Shown here: positions 51,225 to 60,445 of the stretch, piece after piece
How positions within the stretch are numbered: the stretch's first letter is position 1
Layout of the letters: every line of letters starts with the position of its first letter
Assembly (NCBI RefSeq): GCF_029894425.1
Contig: NZ_JARXYJ010000001.1
Coordinates: forward strand, 1,736,001-1,800,000
Source of the DNA: Streptomyces sp. SAI-127
GTDB taxonomy: Bacteria; Actinomycetota; Actinomycetes; Streptomycetales; Streptomycetaceae
DNA: 64,000 bases
Reading direction: 5' to 3'
Translations under genes and position numbers: made by a program
The notes under the pieces: model-generated
The model's input: only the letters and a program-made list of their open reading frames with translations
Told to the model about the DNA's origin: nothing
Database searches by the model: none

Positions 51225-52001
51225 ATGGGACTTCTCGACGACAAGGTCGTCCTCGTCAACGGCGGCAGCCAGGGCGTCGGTGCCGCCATCGCCCGGGCCG
51301 CCGTCCGCGAGGGTGCGGTCGTGGCCGTGACCGGCCGCCGCCCCGAGCCCGGTGCGGCACTGGTGGCGGAGCTGGAAGCGGCCGGCGGCAAGGCGCTGTT
51401 CGTCCGCGCCGACCTCGCCGACGCCGAGCAGGCCAGGGCGTCCGTCACCCGGGTCGTCGAGGCGTACGGCCGGGTCGACTGCCTGGTGAACTCCGCCGGA
51501 CTCACCTCCCGGGGCACACTCCTCGACACCACTCCCGAGCTGTTCGACCAGCACATCGCGATCAACCTCAAGGCGCCCTTCTTCGCCATGCAGGCGGCGG
51601 TGGCGGACATGGTCGGACGCAAGGCGCCCGGCACGGTCGTCAACATCATCACGTCCTCGGCACACGGCGGGCAGCCGTTCCTCGCGCCCTACGTCGCCGC
51701 GAAGGCCGGCCTGATCGGCCTCACCCGCAACGCCGCACACGCCCACCGCTGGGACCGGGTCCGGATCAACGGCCTCAACATCGGCTGGACGGCCACCGAG
51801 GGCGAGGACGCCACCCAGAAGACCTTCCACGGCGCCGGCGACGACTGGCGTGAGGAGGCCGCCGCGAAGCTCCCCATGGGCAAGCTCGGCCAGCCCGACG
51901 AGATCGCCGACTTCGTGGTCCTCCTGCTGTCCGACCGGTCGGGCGTGGTGACCGGTTCGGTGATCGACTGGGACCAGAACGTCCTCGGCGGCCTCGACTG
52001 A
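51225..52001 (+). CDS. short-chain dehydrogenase/reductase
   Basis: 258 residues, classical SDR. Cofactor motif NGGSQGVGAAIARA, NSAG (about 89), the catalytic Ser in NIITSSAHGG and the YVAAK Tyr-Lys pair near 160. The C-terminal GxVTGSVIDWDQNVLGG is the usual ending. It likely oxidises or reduces a ring hydroxyl or keto group in the same pathway as the PhyH-like enzyme, 37 bp upstream. Confidence 0.9.
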   Translation: MGLLDDKVVLVNGGSQGVGAAIARAAVREGAVVAVTGRRPEPGAALVAELEAAGGKALFVRADLADAEQARASVTRVVEAYGRVDCLVNSAGLTSRGTLLDTTPELFDQHIAINLKAPFFAMQAAVADMVGRKAPGTVVNIITSSAHGGQPFLAPYVAAKAGLIGLTRNAAHAHRWDRVRINGLNIGWTATEGEDATQKTFHGAGDDWREEAAAKLPMGKLGQPDEIADFVVLLLSDRSGVVTGSVIDWDQNVLGGLD

Positions 52002-52061
52002 CCGCTTCGCCCACTTGAGAAACACCGCTCGCAAGAAACACCCTCAAGGAGCTGCACCCCC

Positions 52062-53066
52062 ATGCGCATCGGAATCCTCGGCCTCGGCCGCATCGGCGCC
52101 TTCCACGCCGAGACCCTCTCCGGACTCGACGCCGTCGAGTCGCTCGTGCTCACCGACCCCTTCGCGGAGGCCGCCAAGTCCGCCGCGGAGCGCTTCGGCG
52201 GCGAGGTCGTGGACTCGCCCGAGGCCCTGCTGGCCGCCGGCGTGGACGGCATCGTGGTCGCGGCGGCGACGGACGCCCACCCCAAGCTGATCCTGGCCGG
52301 CGTCGAGGCCGGCATCCCCGTCTTCTGCGAGAAGCCCGTCGCCAAGCACATGAGCGAGGGCGTCGAGGTCCTCCGGGCCGTCGAGGGCAGCGCCGTCCCG
52401 ATCCAGATCGGCTACAACCGCCGCTTCGACACCGGTTTCGTCAACGCCCGGGCCGCCGTGCAGAGCGGCGAGCTGGGCAAGCTGCACACCGTGCGCTCGA
52501 CCACGCTGGACCCGGCCCCGCCGCCGGCCGCGTACATCGCCGCCTCTGGGGGCATCTTCAGGGACTGCTCGGTGCACGACTTCGACATCATCCGCTGGGT
52601 GACCGGCCGCGAGGTCGTCGAGGTGTACGCCGTCGGCGGCAACCGGGGCGCCGAGTACATCAAGGAGGCGGGCGACGCCGACACCACCGGCGCGATCCTC
52701 ACCCTCGACGACGGCACGCTCGCGGTGATCTCCAACTCCCGTCACAACGCCCGTGGTTACGACGTCCGCATGGAGATCCACGGCTTCGCGGACTCCATCG
52801 CCGTCGGCCTGGAGGACAAGCTCCCGCTGCGCTCGGTCGAGCCCGGTGTGACCTTCCCGGCGGGCACCCCGCACGACTTCTTCATGGACCGCTTCACGGC
52901 CGCCTACCGCGCCGAACTCACCGCGTTCACCGAGGTCGTGGCCGGCACCCGGCCCTCGCCGTGCACGATCGCGGACGCCCTGGAGGCCGGCTGGATCGCC
53001 GAGGCGTGCACCTTGTCGCTGCACGAGCACCGCCCGGTGACGATCGCCGAGGTCCGCTCCGCCTGA
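52062..53066 (+). CDS. Gfo/Idh/MocA dehydrogenase, inositol 2-dehydrogenase (IolG)-like (4)
   Basis: 334 residues. IGILGLGRIGAFHAETLSGL, IPVFCEKPVAKHMSEGVEVL, IQIGYNRRFDTGFVNARAAV and FRDCSVHDFDIIRWVTGREV with the active-site His-Asp pair. GYNRRFD and C-S-V-H-D-F-D-I are the features most typical of IolG, so of the six dehydrogenases here this is the best inositol dehydrogenase candidate. It is third in the PhyH-led operon, 60 bp after the SDR, with AAGGAG before the ATG. Confidence 0.9.
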   Translation: MRIGILGLGRIGAFHAETLSGLDAVESLVLTDPFAEAAKSAAERFGGEVVDSPEALLAAGVDGIVVAAATDAHPKLILAGVEAGIPVFCEKPVAKHMSEGVEVLRAVEGSAVPIQIGYNRRFDTGFVNARAAVQSGELGKLHTVRSTTLDPAPPPAAYIAASGGIFRDCSVHDFDIIRWVTGREVVEVYAVGGNRGAEYIKEAGDADTTGAILTLDDGTLAVISNSRHNARGYDVRMEIHGFADSIAVGLEDKLPLRSVEPGVTFPAGTPHDFFMDRFTAAYRAELTAFTEVVAGTRPSPCTIADALEAGWIAEACTLSLHEHRPVTIAEVRSA

Positions 53067-53166
53067 GTCGCCGCCCGCGTCCCGGGGTGCCCCTGGCCCC
53101 GGGACACTGGCGCACACTGATCCGGCAGGATCCCCGTCCTGCCGCCATCGAGGAGGAACCGCGGAC

Positions 53167-54168
53167 ATGAGCGAACCGCTGCGCATCGGAATACTGGGAG
53201 CCGCGCGGATCAGCGGGGCCTCACTGATCGGCCCGGCCCGGGCCACCGGTCACCGGGTCGTCGCGGTGGCCGCGCGGGACCGGTCCCGCGCCGAGGGCTA
53301 CGCGGCCGAGCACGGTGTGGAGCGGGTGGCGGGGTCGTACAGCGAGCTGATCGCCGACCCCGAGGTCGAGGTCGTCTACAACCCGCTCGCCAACGGTCTG
53401 CACGGGCCGTGGAACCTCGCGGCGCTCGCCGCGGGCAAGCACGTCCTGAGCGAGAAGCCGTCGGCGAGCAACGCCGAGGAGGCCGCGGAGGTGCGGGAGG
53501 CGGCCGCGAAGGCCGGCACGGTCTTCATGGAGGCCTTCCACTACCTCTTCCACCCGGTCACCCGGCGGCTGCACGAAGTCCTCGCGAGCGGTGAGATCGG
53601 CGAGCTGCGGCACGTCGAGGCCATGGTCGCGATCCCGGCGCCGCCGGACACCGACCCGCGCTGGTCGCTGCCACTGGCCGGCGGCGCGGTGATGGACCTC
53701 GGCTGCTACAGCCTGCACGCGCTGCGCATGCTGGCCCCGTGGGCGGGCGGCGCACCGCGGCTGGTCTCCGCGCGGGGCGGGCAGAGGGCGGGGGCGCCCG
53801 GCGTCGACGAGTGGCTCGACGCCGACCTGGCCTTCCCCGGCGGCGCGACCGGGTCGGCGCGCTGCCACATGGCGTACGACAGGCTGGAGATGAGCTGCCG
53901 GATCACCGGTTCGCGGGGCGAGGTCTTCGCGCCGAACTTCGTGCTGCCGCACACGGACGACCGGGTCGTGGTGCGCACCGGAGACAGGGAGCGCACCGAG
54001 CGGCTCGGCACGCGGTCGTCGTACACCTACCAGCTGGAGGCGTTCGCGGACCGGGTGCGCGGGGGCGCCCCGCTGCCGCTGGACGCGGACGACGCGTTGA
54101 CGACGATGACGCTGATCGACGCCGCCTACCGGGCGGCCGGGTTCGAGCCGCGGCCGCGCGTGTCCTAG
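53167..54168 (+). CDS. Gfo/Idh/MocA dehydrogenase (5)
   Basis: 333 residues. RIGILGAARISGASLIGPAR, GKHVLSEKPSASNAEEAAEV, FMEAFHYLFHPVTRRLHEVL and GGAVMDLGCYSLHALRMLAP. It belongs to the EAFHY/D-x-GCY subgroup (like the gene 47848 product), distinct from the IolG-like copies. GAGGAGG stands before the ATG. A 100-bp gap separates it from the preceding dehydrogenase, so it may have its own promoter. Its stop overlaps the convergent TPR gene by 4 bp. Confidence 0.88.
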   Translation: MSEPLRIGILGAARISGASLIGPARATGHRVVAVAARDRSRAEGYAAEHGVERVAGSYSELIADPEVEVVYNPLANGLHGPWNLAALAAGKHVLSEKPSASNAEEAAEVREAAAKAGTVFMEAFHYLFHPVTRRLHEVLASGEIGELRHVEAMVAIPAPPDTDPRWSLPLAGGAVMDLGCYSLHALRMLAPWAGGAPRLVSARGGQRAGAPGVDEWLDADLAFPGGATGSARCHMAYDRLEMSCRITGSRGEVFAPNFVLPHTDDRVVVRTGDRERTERLGTRSSYTYQLEAFADRVRGGAPLPLDADDALTTMTLIDAAYRAAGFEPRPRVS

Positions 54169-55061
54169 CCGTCGCGCAGCTCGGCCAGGCAGTCCAGTGC
54201 CGAGGTCAACTCGCCCGCGCCGTGGGGCTTGCGGGCCTCGGCCACCGCCGCCACGGCACAGGCGCGGGCCTCGGCCGGTTCCCCGGTGGCGGTGTGGCAG
54301 CGGGCGAGATCGATCAGGAGCCGTACCCGCAACGGCAGAACGATCTCGGGGGCGGCCCACGCGAGGGGCCCCCGCAGCGCCTCCCGGGCCTCGGGGCCCA
54401 CACCCAGCGCGTCCCCGTACCGCCCCAACACCCTCAGTACACCGACCAGTTCGGCGAGCACCTGCGGACGCACCAGCTCGACATGCGCCAGTTCGCGGAG
54501 CGACATGGCGGCGAGGAGCGCGGCACACTCCTCGTAGACGGCCACGGACTCCTCGCTGCGGCCGACCGCGGCGAGCAGCATCCCGTACGTCCGCAACGCG
54601 CCGGGCAGGCTGCCGAGCGCCCGGTCCCTGCGGTCGGGGGCGGACGGGCGGCGGTACGCCGCCACGGACGCCTGTGCCACCGACACGGCCTCCTCGGTCC
54701 GGCCGAGGCCCGCGAGCGCCTGCGCCCGCACGTCCCCGACGAAGGCGGTCAGTGCCCGGGACGCCTCGTCCGGTACGGCGGTCGCTGCCGTGCACGCCTC
54801 CTCGAAGCGGCCGGACAGCAGCAACGCGTGGGCACGCAGCGCCAGGGCCCGGCTCAGCCCCTCCGTGTCGGCCGTCCCGCGGTAGACCTCGACCGCCTCC
54901 TCGGCCCAGGCCAGCCGTCGCGCGGGCGACGGCGGCGGCAGCCCCGCCCAGGAAGGCGTGACGCAGTACGACAGCGCGGCCCCCAGCAGCGGCCCGCCCT
55001 TCTCCGGCGCCCATTTGGCCGCCGCACGCGGCAACGGCAGCAGTATCCGTACGAGTCCCAT
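54165..55061 (-). CDS. tetratricopeptide-repeat protein of unknown role
   Basis: 298 residues, almost wholly alpha-helical. Repeating pairs typical of TPRs are visible: LAWAEEAVEVYRGTADTEGL, SRALALRAHALLLSGRFEEA, VRAQALAGLGRTEEAVSVAQ, YGMLLAAVGRSEESVAVYEE, LRVLGRYGDALGVGPEAREA. Such repeats resemble those of SARP/AfsR-type regulators, but no DNA-binding or NTPase part is present. ATG 55061 is preferred because GAGGGGG lies 5 nt upstream; a start 48 bp earlier has none. It interrupts the cyclitol genes; role there unclear. Confidence 0.75.
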   Translation of the reverse strand: MGLVRILLPLPRAAAKWAPEKGGPLLGAALSYCVTPSWAGLPPPSPARRLAWAEEAVEVYRGTADTEGLSRALALRAHALLLSGRFEEACTAATAVPDEASRALTAFVGDVRAQALAGLGRTEEAVSVAQASVAAYRRPSAPDRRDRALGSLPGALRTYGMLLAAVGRSEESVAVYEECAALLAAMSLRELAHVELVRPQVLAELVGVLRVLGRYGDALGVGPEAREALRGPLAWAAPEIVLPLRVRLLIDLARCHTATGEPAEARACAVAAVAEARKPHGAGELTSALDCLAELRDG

Positions 55062-55193
55062 GCACACCCCCTCGCCGCCCCGCCGAGGACAGCCGCGCCA
55101 TGGTCGCACAGGGGGTCACGCCGATGCCGCGATTCACGGAGTACGTAGCGAGCACGGGGGAACTTCGCCGAACTCCCCCTGTACGGCGTGAAG

Positions 55194-56219
55194 TCAGCCG
55201 TACAGGGCGGGCCGTTCCACGAGTTCCACGGTCATCCGGCCGCCCTCGTTCAGCGACCGCACGCCCGCCTCGCACACCGCGGCCGCCGCGTAGCCGTCCC
55301 ACACGCTGGGGCCGGTGACCTCGCCGCGGCGGGTGGCGTCGACCCAGGCCTGGACCTCACGGTCGTAGGCGTCGGCGAAGCGTTCGACGAAGTCCTGGGC
55401 GATGGTGCCGCCCCAGCGTCCTGCCATGTTGGTGACCATGGCGTGGCCGTCGCCGATGCGGGCGGTGCCGCGTTCGCAGACCGCCTCGGCCTGGACCTGG
55501 TAGCCGAAGCCGCAGTTGACGAAGATCTCGACGTCGGCGAGGGCGCCGCCGTCGGTCTCGAAGACGACGAACTGCGGGTCCTGGAGGTCGTCGGGGGCGT
55601 TCGCGGACGGCGTCGGGCGCAGGACCGTGACCGCGGTGATCTCGTGCCCCAGCAGCCAGCGGGTCACGTCGGTCTCGTGGGCCACGGAGTCGCTGATCAG
55701 CATGGAGCTGGTGAAGAAGGGCGGGCTCGCGGCGTTGCGGTGCCGGTTGTGCAGCATGAGGGGCCGTCCCAACTGGCCTGTCTCCAGCAGGGACTTGAGC
55801 TTCATGTACTCGGTGTCGTAGCGCCGCATGAAGCCCACCTGGGCGCGTCTGCGGCCCAGTCCTTGCTCGGCCTCCACGACCCGCAGTGCGGAGGCCGCGT
55901 CGGGGGTGAGCGGCTTCTCGCACAGCACCGGCAGATCGTGCTCGAAGGCCTGGAGGAGTGCCGCCTCGTGGGCGGGGCCCGGCGAGGCGATCAGGACGGC
56001 GTCGACATCGGCCGCCGCCATCGCGGAGGCCGGGTCGGTGTAGGCGGTGCAGCCGTCGACGCGGGCGGCGATCGCCTTGGCCCGTTCCGCGTCGACGTCC
56101 ACGACGGCACTCACCCGGGCGCCGCTGACGACCTCATGGATACGGCGGACGTGGTCGGCGCCCATCTTGCCGGTGCCGATGACGGCGACGCCCAGGGTGG
56201 CTCGCTCGGTCATGGTCAT
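55194..56219 (-). CDS. Gfo/Idh/MocA dehydrogenase, inositol 2-dehydrogenase-like (6)
   Basis: 341 residues. [60 protein letters not shown] and [20 protein letters not shown], with His-Glu-x-Asp at the active site. It is nearest in text to the 46847-47839 protein. It is the last gene of the importer operon (SBP-permease-ATPase-IolE-like-this), 4 bp after the IolE-like gene, so it probably performs the first oxidation of the imported cyclitol. Confidence 0.9.
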   Translation of the reverse strand: MTMTERATLGVAVIGTGKMGADHVRRIHEVVSGARVSAVVDVDAERAKAIAARVDGCTAYTDPASAMAAADVDAVLIASPGPAHEAALLQAFEHDLPVLCEKPLTPDAASALRVVEAEQGLGRRRAQVGFMRRYDTEYMKLKSLLETGQLGRPLMLHNRHRNAASPPFFTSSMLISDSVAHETDVTRWLLGHEITAVTVLRPTPSANAPDDLQDPQFVVFETDGGALADVEIFVNCGFGYQVQAEAVCERGTARIGDGHAMVTNMAGRWGGTIAQDFVERFADAYDREVQAWVDATRRGEVTGPSVWDGYAAAAVCEAGVRSLNEGGRMTVELVERPALYG

Positions 56220-56223
56220 CCCT

Positions 56224-57126
56224 TCAGGCGCCGCAGGACCTCAGGAACTTACGGGTGCGCACCGCGATCGGCAGTGGCCTGTCCGGCTCGCACGGGTACA
56301 TGTCCTGCTCGACGATGGCGAACAGCTCCACGCCGAGCTTCTGCGCCGCCACCAGGACCGGCTCCAACTCGGGTACGCCGGACGGCGGTTCGCACATCAC
56401 TCCGCGCTGGACGGCCGGGCCGAACGGCACCTCGTTCGAGACGACGTCCGCGAGGATCTCCGGGTCGACCTGCTTGAGGTGCAGATAGCCGATGCGCTCG
56501 CCGTACGTCTCGATGAGCTTGACGCTGTCGCCGCCGCAGTAGGCGTAGTGCCCGGTGTCCAGACAGAGGTTGACGAGCTCGGAGTCCGTCGAGTCCAGGA
56601 AGTGCTCGACGTGGTCCTCGGTGTCGAGGTGGGTGTCGGCGTGCGGGTGGACGACGATGTCCAGGCCGTACGCCTCCTTCACCTCGTGACCGAGCCGCTC
56701 CATGCCCTTGGTCAGGTGCGCCCACTGCTCGTGGGTCAGCTCCGGCGGCTCGAGGATCTCGGCGGTCTTGTCGTCGCGCCAGAAGGACGGGATGACGACG
56801 AGATGCCGTGCCCCCATGGCCTGGGTGAGCGCGGCGACCTGGCTGACGTGCTCCCAGGTCGACTCCCATACCGAGGGTCCGCGGTGCAGCCCGGTGAAGA
56901 CCGTGCCCGCCGAGACCTTGAGGTCGCGCCGGGCGATCTCGTCGGTCAGCCGGGCCGGGTCGGTCGGCAGATAGCCGTACGGCCCCAGCTCGATCCAGGA
57001 GTAGCCCGCCTCGGCGACCTCGTCCAGGAAGCGGTCCCACGGCACCTGCACCGGGTCGTCGGGGAACCAGACGCCCCAGGAGTCCGGGGCGGAACCGACG
57101 CGGATACGGTCGAGTGGGGCCGCCAT
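56224..57126 (-). CDS. TIM-barrel sugar isomerase/epimerase, IolE-like
   Basis: 300 residues, AP-endonuclease-2-like TIM barrel. [90 protein letters not shown] and FAIVEQDMY supply the conserved Glu/Asp/His metal ligands. Length and D-T-G-H-Y plus HLKQVDP fit myo-inosose-2 dehydratase or inosose isomerase. It lies 1 bp after the ATPase gene on the same strand. It is the obvious partner of IolD in this window, although other ketose 3-epimerase activity is not excluded. Confidence 0.85.
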   Translation of the reverse strand: MAAPLDRIRVGSAPDSWGVWFPDDPVQVPWDRFLDEVAEAGYSWIELGPYGYLPTDPARLTDEIARRDLKVSAGTVFTGLHRGPSVWESTWEHVSQVAALTQAMGARHLVVIPSFWRDDKTAEILEPPELTHEQWAHLTKGMERLGHEVKEAYGLDIVVHPHADTHLDTEDHVEHFLDSTDSELVNLCLDTGHYAYCGGDSVKLIETYGERIGYLHLKQVDPEILADVVSNEVPFGPAVQRGVMCEPPSGVPELEPVLVAAQKLGVELFAIVEQDMYPCEPDRPLPIAVRTRKFLRSCGA

Positions 57127-57127
57127 C

Positions 57128-58045
57128 TCAGGACTTCCCCTCGCCGGTGGCGGCCACGGGTGCGGTGAGGTCCTGCTCCTCGGGGAGGGCTTCGGTGTCG
57201 ACGCCGCGGACCTGGGACAACTCGTGTTTGAGGGCGGCGAGTTCGGCGCCGCCGGCCATGTGGTTGGTCAGCTCCTCCAGGGTGATCTGGTCGCGGGAGG
57301 CGGACAGTTCCATGGTGCCCAGGCGCAGCACGCTGAAGTGGTCGCCGACCATGTAGGCGTGGTGGGGGTTGTGGGTGATGAAGATGACGCCCAGGCCGCG
57401 GTCGCGGGCGGCGGCCACGTACTTGAGGACCACGCCGGACTGTTTGACGCCCAGTGCGGCGGTGGGCTCGTCCAGGATGAGGACGCGGGCGCCGAAGTAG
57501 ACGGCGCGGGCGATGGCCACGCACTGGCGCTGGCCGCCGGAGAGGGTGCCGATGGGCTGTTCGAGGTCGTCGAGGATGATGCCCATCTCGCGCAGTTCGT
57601 GGTCGGCGGTCTTCTTCATCCTCTCGATGTCCAGGCGGCGGACGGGCCAGGGGCCCTTGGTCATCTCGGAGCCGAGGAAGAAGTTGCGCCAGACCGGCAT
57701 CAGGGGGACCACGGCGAGGTCCTGGTAGACGGTGGCGATGCCCTTGTCGAGGGCCTCGCGCGGGGTGGAGAACCGTACCGAGGTGTTGTCGACGAGGAAC
57801 TCGCCCTCGGTGTGCTGGTGCAGGCCGGAGATGATTTTGATGAGGGTGGACTTGCCGGCGCCGTTGTCGCCCAGCACGCAGGTGACCTGGCTGGGGTGCA
57901 CCTTCAGGCTGACCCCGTGCAGGGCGCGGATGTTGCCGTAGGACTTGCCCGCGTTGCGCAGCTCGACGATCGCCCCGTCACCGCCGGCCGGGTCGGGAGA
58001 GTCGGTGAGGATGGCGCCGTGGGTGCCGGATTCTTCAGTGGTCAT
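57128..58045 (-). CDS. sugar ABC importer ATP-binding protein (single ABC domain)
   Basis: 305 residues with one ATPase domain. Walker [19 protein letters not shown]-loop [20 protein letters not shown], signature [15 protein letters not shown], Walker [13 protein letters not shown] and switch [16 protein letters not shown]. Ribose-type importers often use a two-domain ATPase (RbsA); this FrcA-like protein has one plus a 50-residue tail, so it must dimerise. It sits between permease and IolE-like genes. Confidence 0.92.
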   Translation of the reverse strand: MTTEESGTHGAILTDSPDPAGGDGAIVELRNAGKSYGNIRALHGVSLKVHPSQVTCVLGDNGAGKSTLIKIISGLHQHTEGEFLVDNTSVRFSTPREALDKGIATVYQDLAVVPLMPVWRNFFLGSEMTKGPWPVRRLDIERMKKTADHELREMGIILDDLEQPIGTLSGGQRQCVAIARAVYFGARVLILDEPTAALGVKQSGVVLKYVAAARDRGLGVIFITHNPHHAYMVGDHFSVLRLGTMELSASRDQITLEELTNHMAGGAELAALKHELSQVRGVDTEALPEEQDLTAPVAATGEGKS

Positions 58046-58052
58046 AGTGCGG

Positions 58053-59132
58053 TTACCTCCGGGTCGCGGTGCGGCTGACCCACAGATTGATCATGACGGC
58101 GCCGAGCAGCATCACGCCGAGGAAGGCCTTGAACCAGTCCGGGTTCCAGCCGGCGTAGACGATGCCCTGCTGGACCATGCCGAACATGAACGCCCCGAAG
58201 ACCGGGCCGATCGCCGAGCCCGCGCCGCCGGTCAGCAGACAGCCACCGATCACCGCCGCGGAGATGTAGATCAGTTCCTGGCCCACGCCCTCGCCGGACT
58301 GCACGGTGTTGAAGGAGAACAGGTTGTGCATGCCGACGAACCAGGCCGCGAAACCGACCAGCATGAACAGGCTGATCTTCGTGAAGGTGACCGGCACGCC
58401 CACCGCCCGCGCGGAGTCCTTGTTGCCGCCCACCGCGAAGACCCAGTTGCCGTACCGGGTGCGCAGCAGCACCCAGGTGGCGATCGCGGCGAACACCAGC
58501 CAGTACACAATCGTGATCTTGATCTGGACGCCGCCGACCTCGAAGGAACTCGCGAAGACCTTCTTGGCCTGGTCGAAGCCGTCCATGTTGCTGATGTCGT
58601 CGGTGGCCACATTGCCGGTCACCAGCTTGGTCACCGCCAGGTTGACACCCTGCAGGATCAAGAACGTGCCCAGCGTGATCAGGAAGCTGGGCAGGCCGGT
58701 CCTGACCACCAGCCAGCCGTTGAGGAACCCGATCGCCAGCGCCACCAGCAGCGCCACCACGATGCCCGCCCACACGTTCAGGGTGAGCTGGAAGGCGAAC
58801 ATGCTCGCGGTCAGCGCGGAGGTGATCACCGCGACACCCGACGACAGGTCGAACTCCCCGCCGATCATCAGCAGCGCCACCGGCAACGCCATGATCCCGA
58901 TGGTGGACGACTGGTACAGGATGTTCGCCATCGAACTGCCGTCCCGCACCGGCGGAGCGGCGATCAGGAAGAACACCCACACCGCCACCGCACCCAGGAA
59001 CACACCGACCTCCGGACGCGCCAACAGGCGCAGCGCCAGGGATCGTTCCGTGGTCCGGCCGTCCTTGACCTTGCCCGGGCCGGAGGCCGGCGGTGTGGTC
59101 ACCGCCGGCTCGGCGTGCTGGGTCATACCCAT
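58053..59132 (-). CDS. sugar ABC importer permease (RbsC/FrcC family)
   Basis: 359 residues, about 9-10 helices. [21 protein letters not shown] (shortly GGEFDLSSG) and the conserved loop [14 protein letters not shown] are the hallmark of the ribose/xylose/inositol permease family. ATG 59132 shares one base with the upstream stop (TGATG); the first 30 residues are hydrophilic. It pairs with the neighbouring binding protein and ATPase in cyclitol uptake. Confidence 0.92.
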   Translation of the reverse strand: MGMTQHAEPAVTTPPASGPGKVKDGRTTERSLALRLLARPEVGVFLGAVAVWVFFLIAAPPVRDGSSMANILYQSSTIGIMALPVALLMIGGEFDLSSGVAVITSALTASMFAFQLTLNVWAGIVVALLVALAIGFLNGWLVVRTGLPSFLITLGTFLILQGVNLAVTKLVTGNVATDDISNMDGFDQAKKVFASSFEVGGVQIKITIVYWLVFAAIATWVLLRTRYGNWVFAVGGNKDSARAVGVPVTFTKISLFMLVGFAAWFVGMHNLFSFNTVQSGEGVGQELIYISAAVIGGCLLTGGAGSAIGPVFGAFMFGMVQQGIVYAGWNPDWFKAFLGVMLLGAVMINLWVSRTATRR

Positions 59133-60151
59133 CACCTGGTGCCCTTCGCGGCGAAGGCGGCCACCGCGTCGACGTTGGACTTGTCGACGAAGGCCGGGCC
59201 GGTCAGCACCGGCTGCTCGCCACCGCCCATGTAGTTGCCGTTGTTCTTGTAGAGCCACAGCGAGTCGATGGCCAGGTAGCCCTGGAGGTAGGGCTGCTGG
59301 TCGACGGCGAACTCGATGGTGCCCTTGCTGATGGCGCCCGTCAGGTCCTTGTTGAGGTCGAACGTGGCGATCTTGGCCTTGCTGCCCGCGTCGGACGCCG
59401 ACTGCACCGCGGTCAGCGCGAAGGGCGCGCCGAGGGTGACGACGTAGTCGATGGACTTGTCCTGCGTGAGCTTGGCGGTGATCGTCGACTTCACGGACGG
59501 CATGTCGGTGCCGTTGACGTTCAGCGTCTGCAGCTTGCCGGTGAAGGTCTTCTTCACACCGTCGCAGCGCTGGGTCAGGCCGATGTTGCCCTGCTCCTGG
59601 ATGACACAGACGGCACTCTTGGCACCGGCCTCGTTCAGCCGCTTGCCGAGTGCCTCGCCGGCCACGGACTCGTCCTGGCCGAAGAACTCCATGAGGCCGA
59701 GCTTCTGCCAGTCGCTGACACCGGAGTTGAGGCCGACGACGGGTATGCCGGCCTTCTTCGCCTTGGCCACGACGTCCTTGAGGGCGTCCGGCTTGGCGAG
59801 GGTGATCGCGATGCCGTCGACCTTCTGGTCGATGGCGTTCTGGACCAGGTTGGCCTGGTTGGCCGCGCTCGGGTCGGCCGAGTAGACCAGCTTGACGTTG
59901 TCCTTGGCGGCGGCGGCCTGGGCGCCCTTGCGGACGATGTCCCAGAAGGTGTCGCCGGGCGACTGGTGGGTCACCAGCGCGATGGTCATCCGGGGGGTGG
60001 TGGCCTTGCCCGCGGAGGCGCCGTCCGCGCTCTCCTCGGACTTCTTGCCGCCCGAGCTGCTGGAGCAGCCGGCGAGCGTCAGGGCCGCGGCCGCAGCCAG
60101 GGCCACGGCGGGAGCGAATCTCCGCGAACGGGAGAGAGAAGAGCGGTCCAT
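59132..60151 (-). CDS. sugar-binding lipoprotein of the ABC importer
   Basis: 339 residues. A lipoprotein signal peptide with lipobox LAGCSSS (Cys about 29) and a Ser/Gly/Lys linker, then a type I periplasmic-binding fold (ALVTHQSPGDTFWDIVRKGA, IDQKVDGIAITLAKPDALKD, AGIPVVGLNSG, CVIQEQGNIGLTQRCDGVKK, DQQPYLQGYLAIDSLWLY). ATG 60151 is preferred over GTG 60163 because AAGGA precedes it. First gene of the importer operon. The iol neighbourhood predicts inositol or a related cyclitol as ligand. Confidence 0.92.
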   Translation of the reverse strand: MDRSSLSRSRRFAPAVALAAAAALTLAGCSSSSGGKKSEESADGASAGKATTPRMTIALVTHQSPGDTFWDIVRKGAQAAAAKDNVKLVYSADPSAANQANLVQNAIDQKVDGIAITLAKPDALKDVVAKAKKAGIPVVGLNSGVSDWQKLGLMEFFGQDESVAGEALGKRLNEAGAKSAVCVIQEQGNIGLTQRCDGVKKTFTGKLQTLNVNGTDMPSVKSTITAKLTQDKSIDYVVTLGAPFALTAVQSASDAGSKAKIATFDLNKDLTGAISKGTIEFAVDQQPYLQGYLAIDSLWLYKNNGNYMGGGEQPVLTGPAFVDKSNVDAVAAFAAKGTR

Positions 60152-60293
60152 CTTTCCTTGCACCTCACTGTGCGACGGGGAGAACGTCGGGAAAGGGGGT
60201 GGGATTCATGGCCCGGGACCTCGGGAGTTCCGGGTCTGGTGCCGCGACAGCACGGCAGTTGCGTTGGGACGGAATCCAATCCCCGAGTGCGCC

Positions 60294-60363
60294 CGCTGTC
60301 AATACTTTGTTAAGACATCATTTCACAAGCAGGTCCGAATGTAAGTACAAACTATTGACAGCG
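60294..60363. promoter_or_regulatory. divergent iol promoter region with 17-bp inverted repeat
   Basis: CGCTGTCAATACTTTGT (60294-60310) and ACAAACTATTGACAGCG (60347-60363) pair in 16 of 17 positions across a 36-bp spacer. Each arm contains TTGACA pointing outward: plus strand 60355-60360 toward iolC (weak -10 CTACAC after 17 nt) and minus strand 60302-60297 toward the importer (TTGGAT after 17 nt). A regulator on the arms would cover both -35 boxes. Confidence 0.75.
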
Positions 60364-60445
60364 TCACCCTTCGAGTCCTACACCTGGGGATGCAACGGGC
60401 CCGTAGGGCCCGTACGTCCCCAGGTCGGATCGAGGAGCGTCGCGC

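Noticed and set aside
54165..55109. Upstream start at 55109 for the TPR gene
   Set aside because: The extra 16 residues are Arg/Gly-rich and lack a ribosome site, whereas ATG 55061 has GAGGGGG 5 nt upstream.
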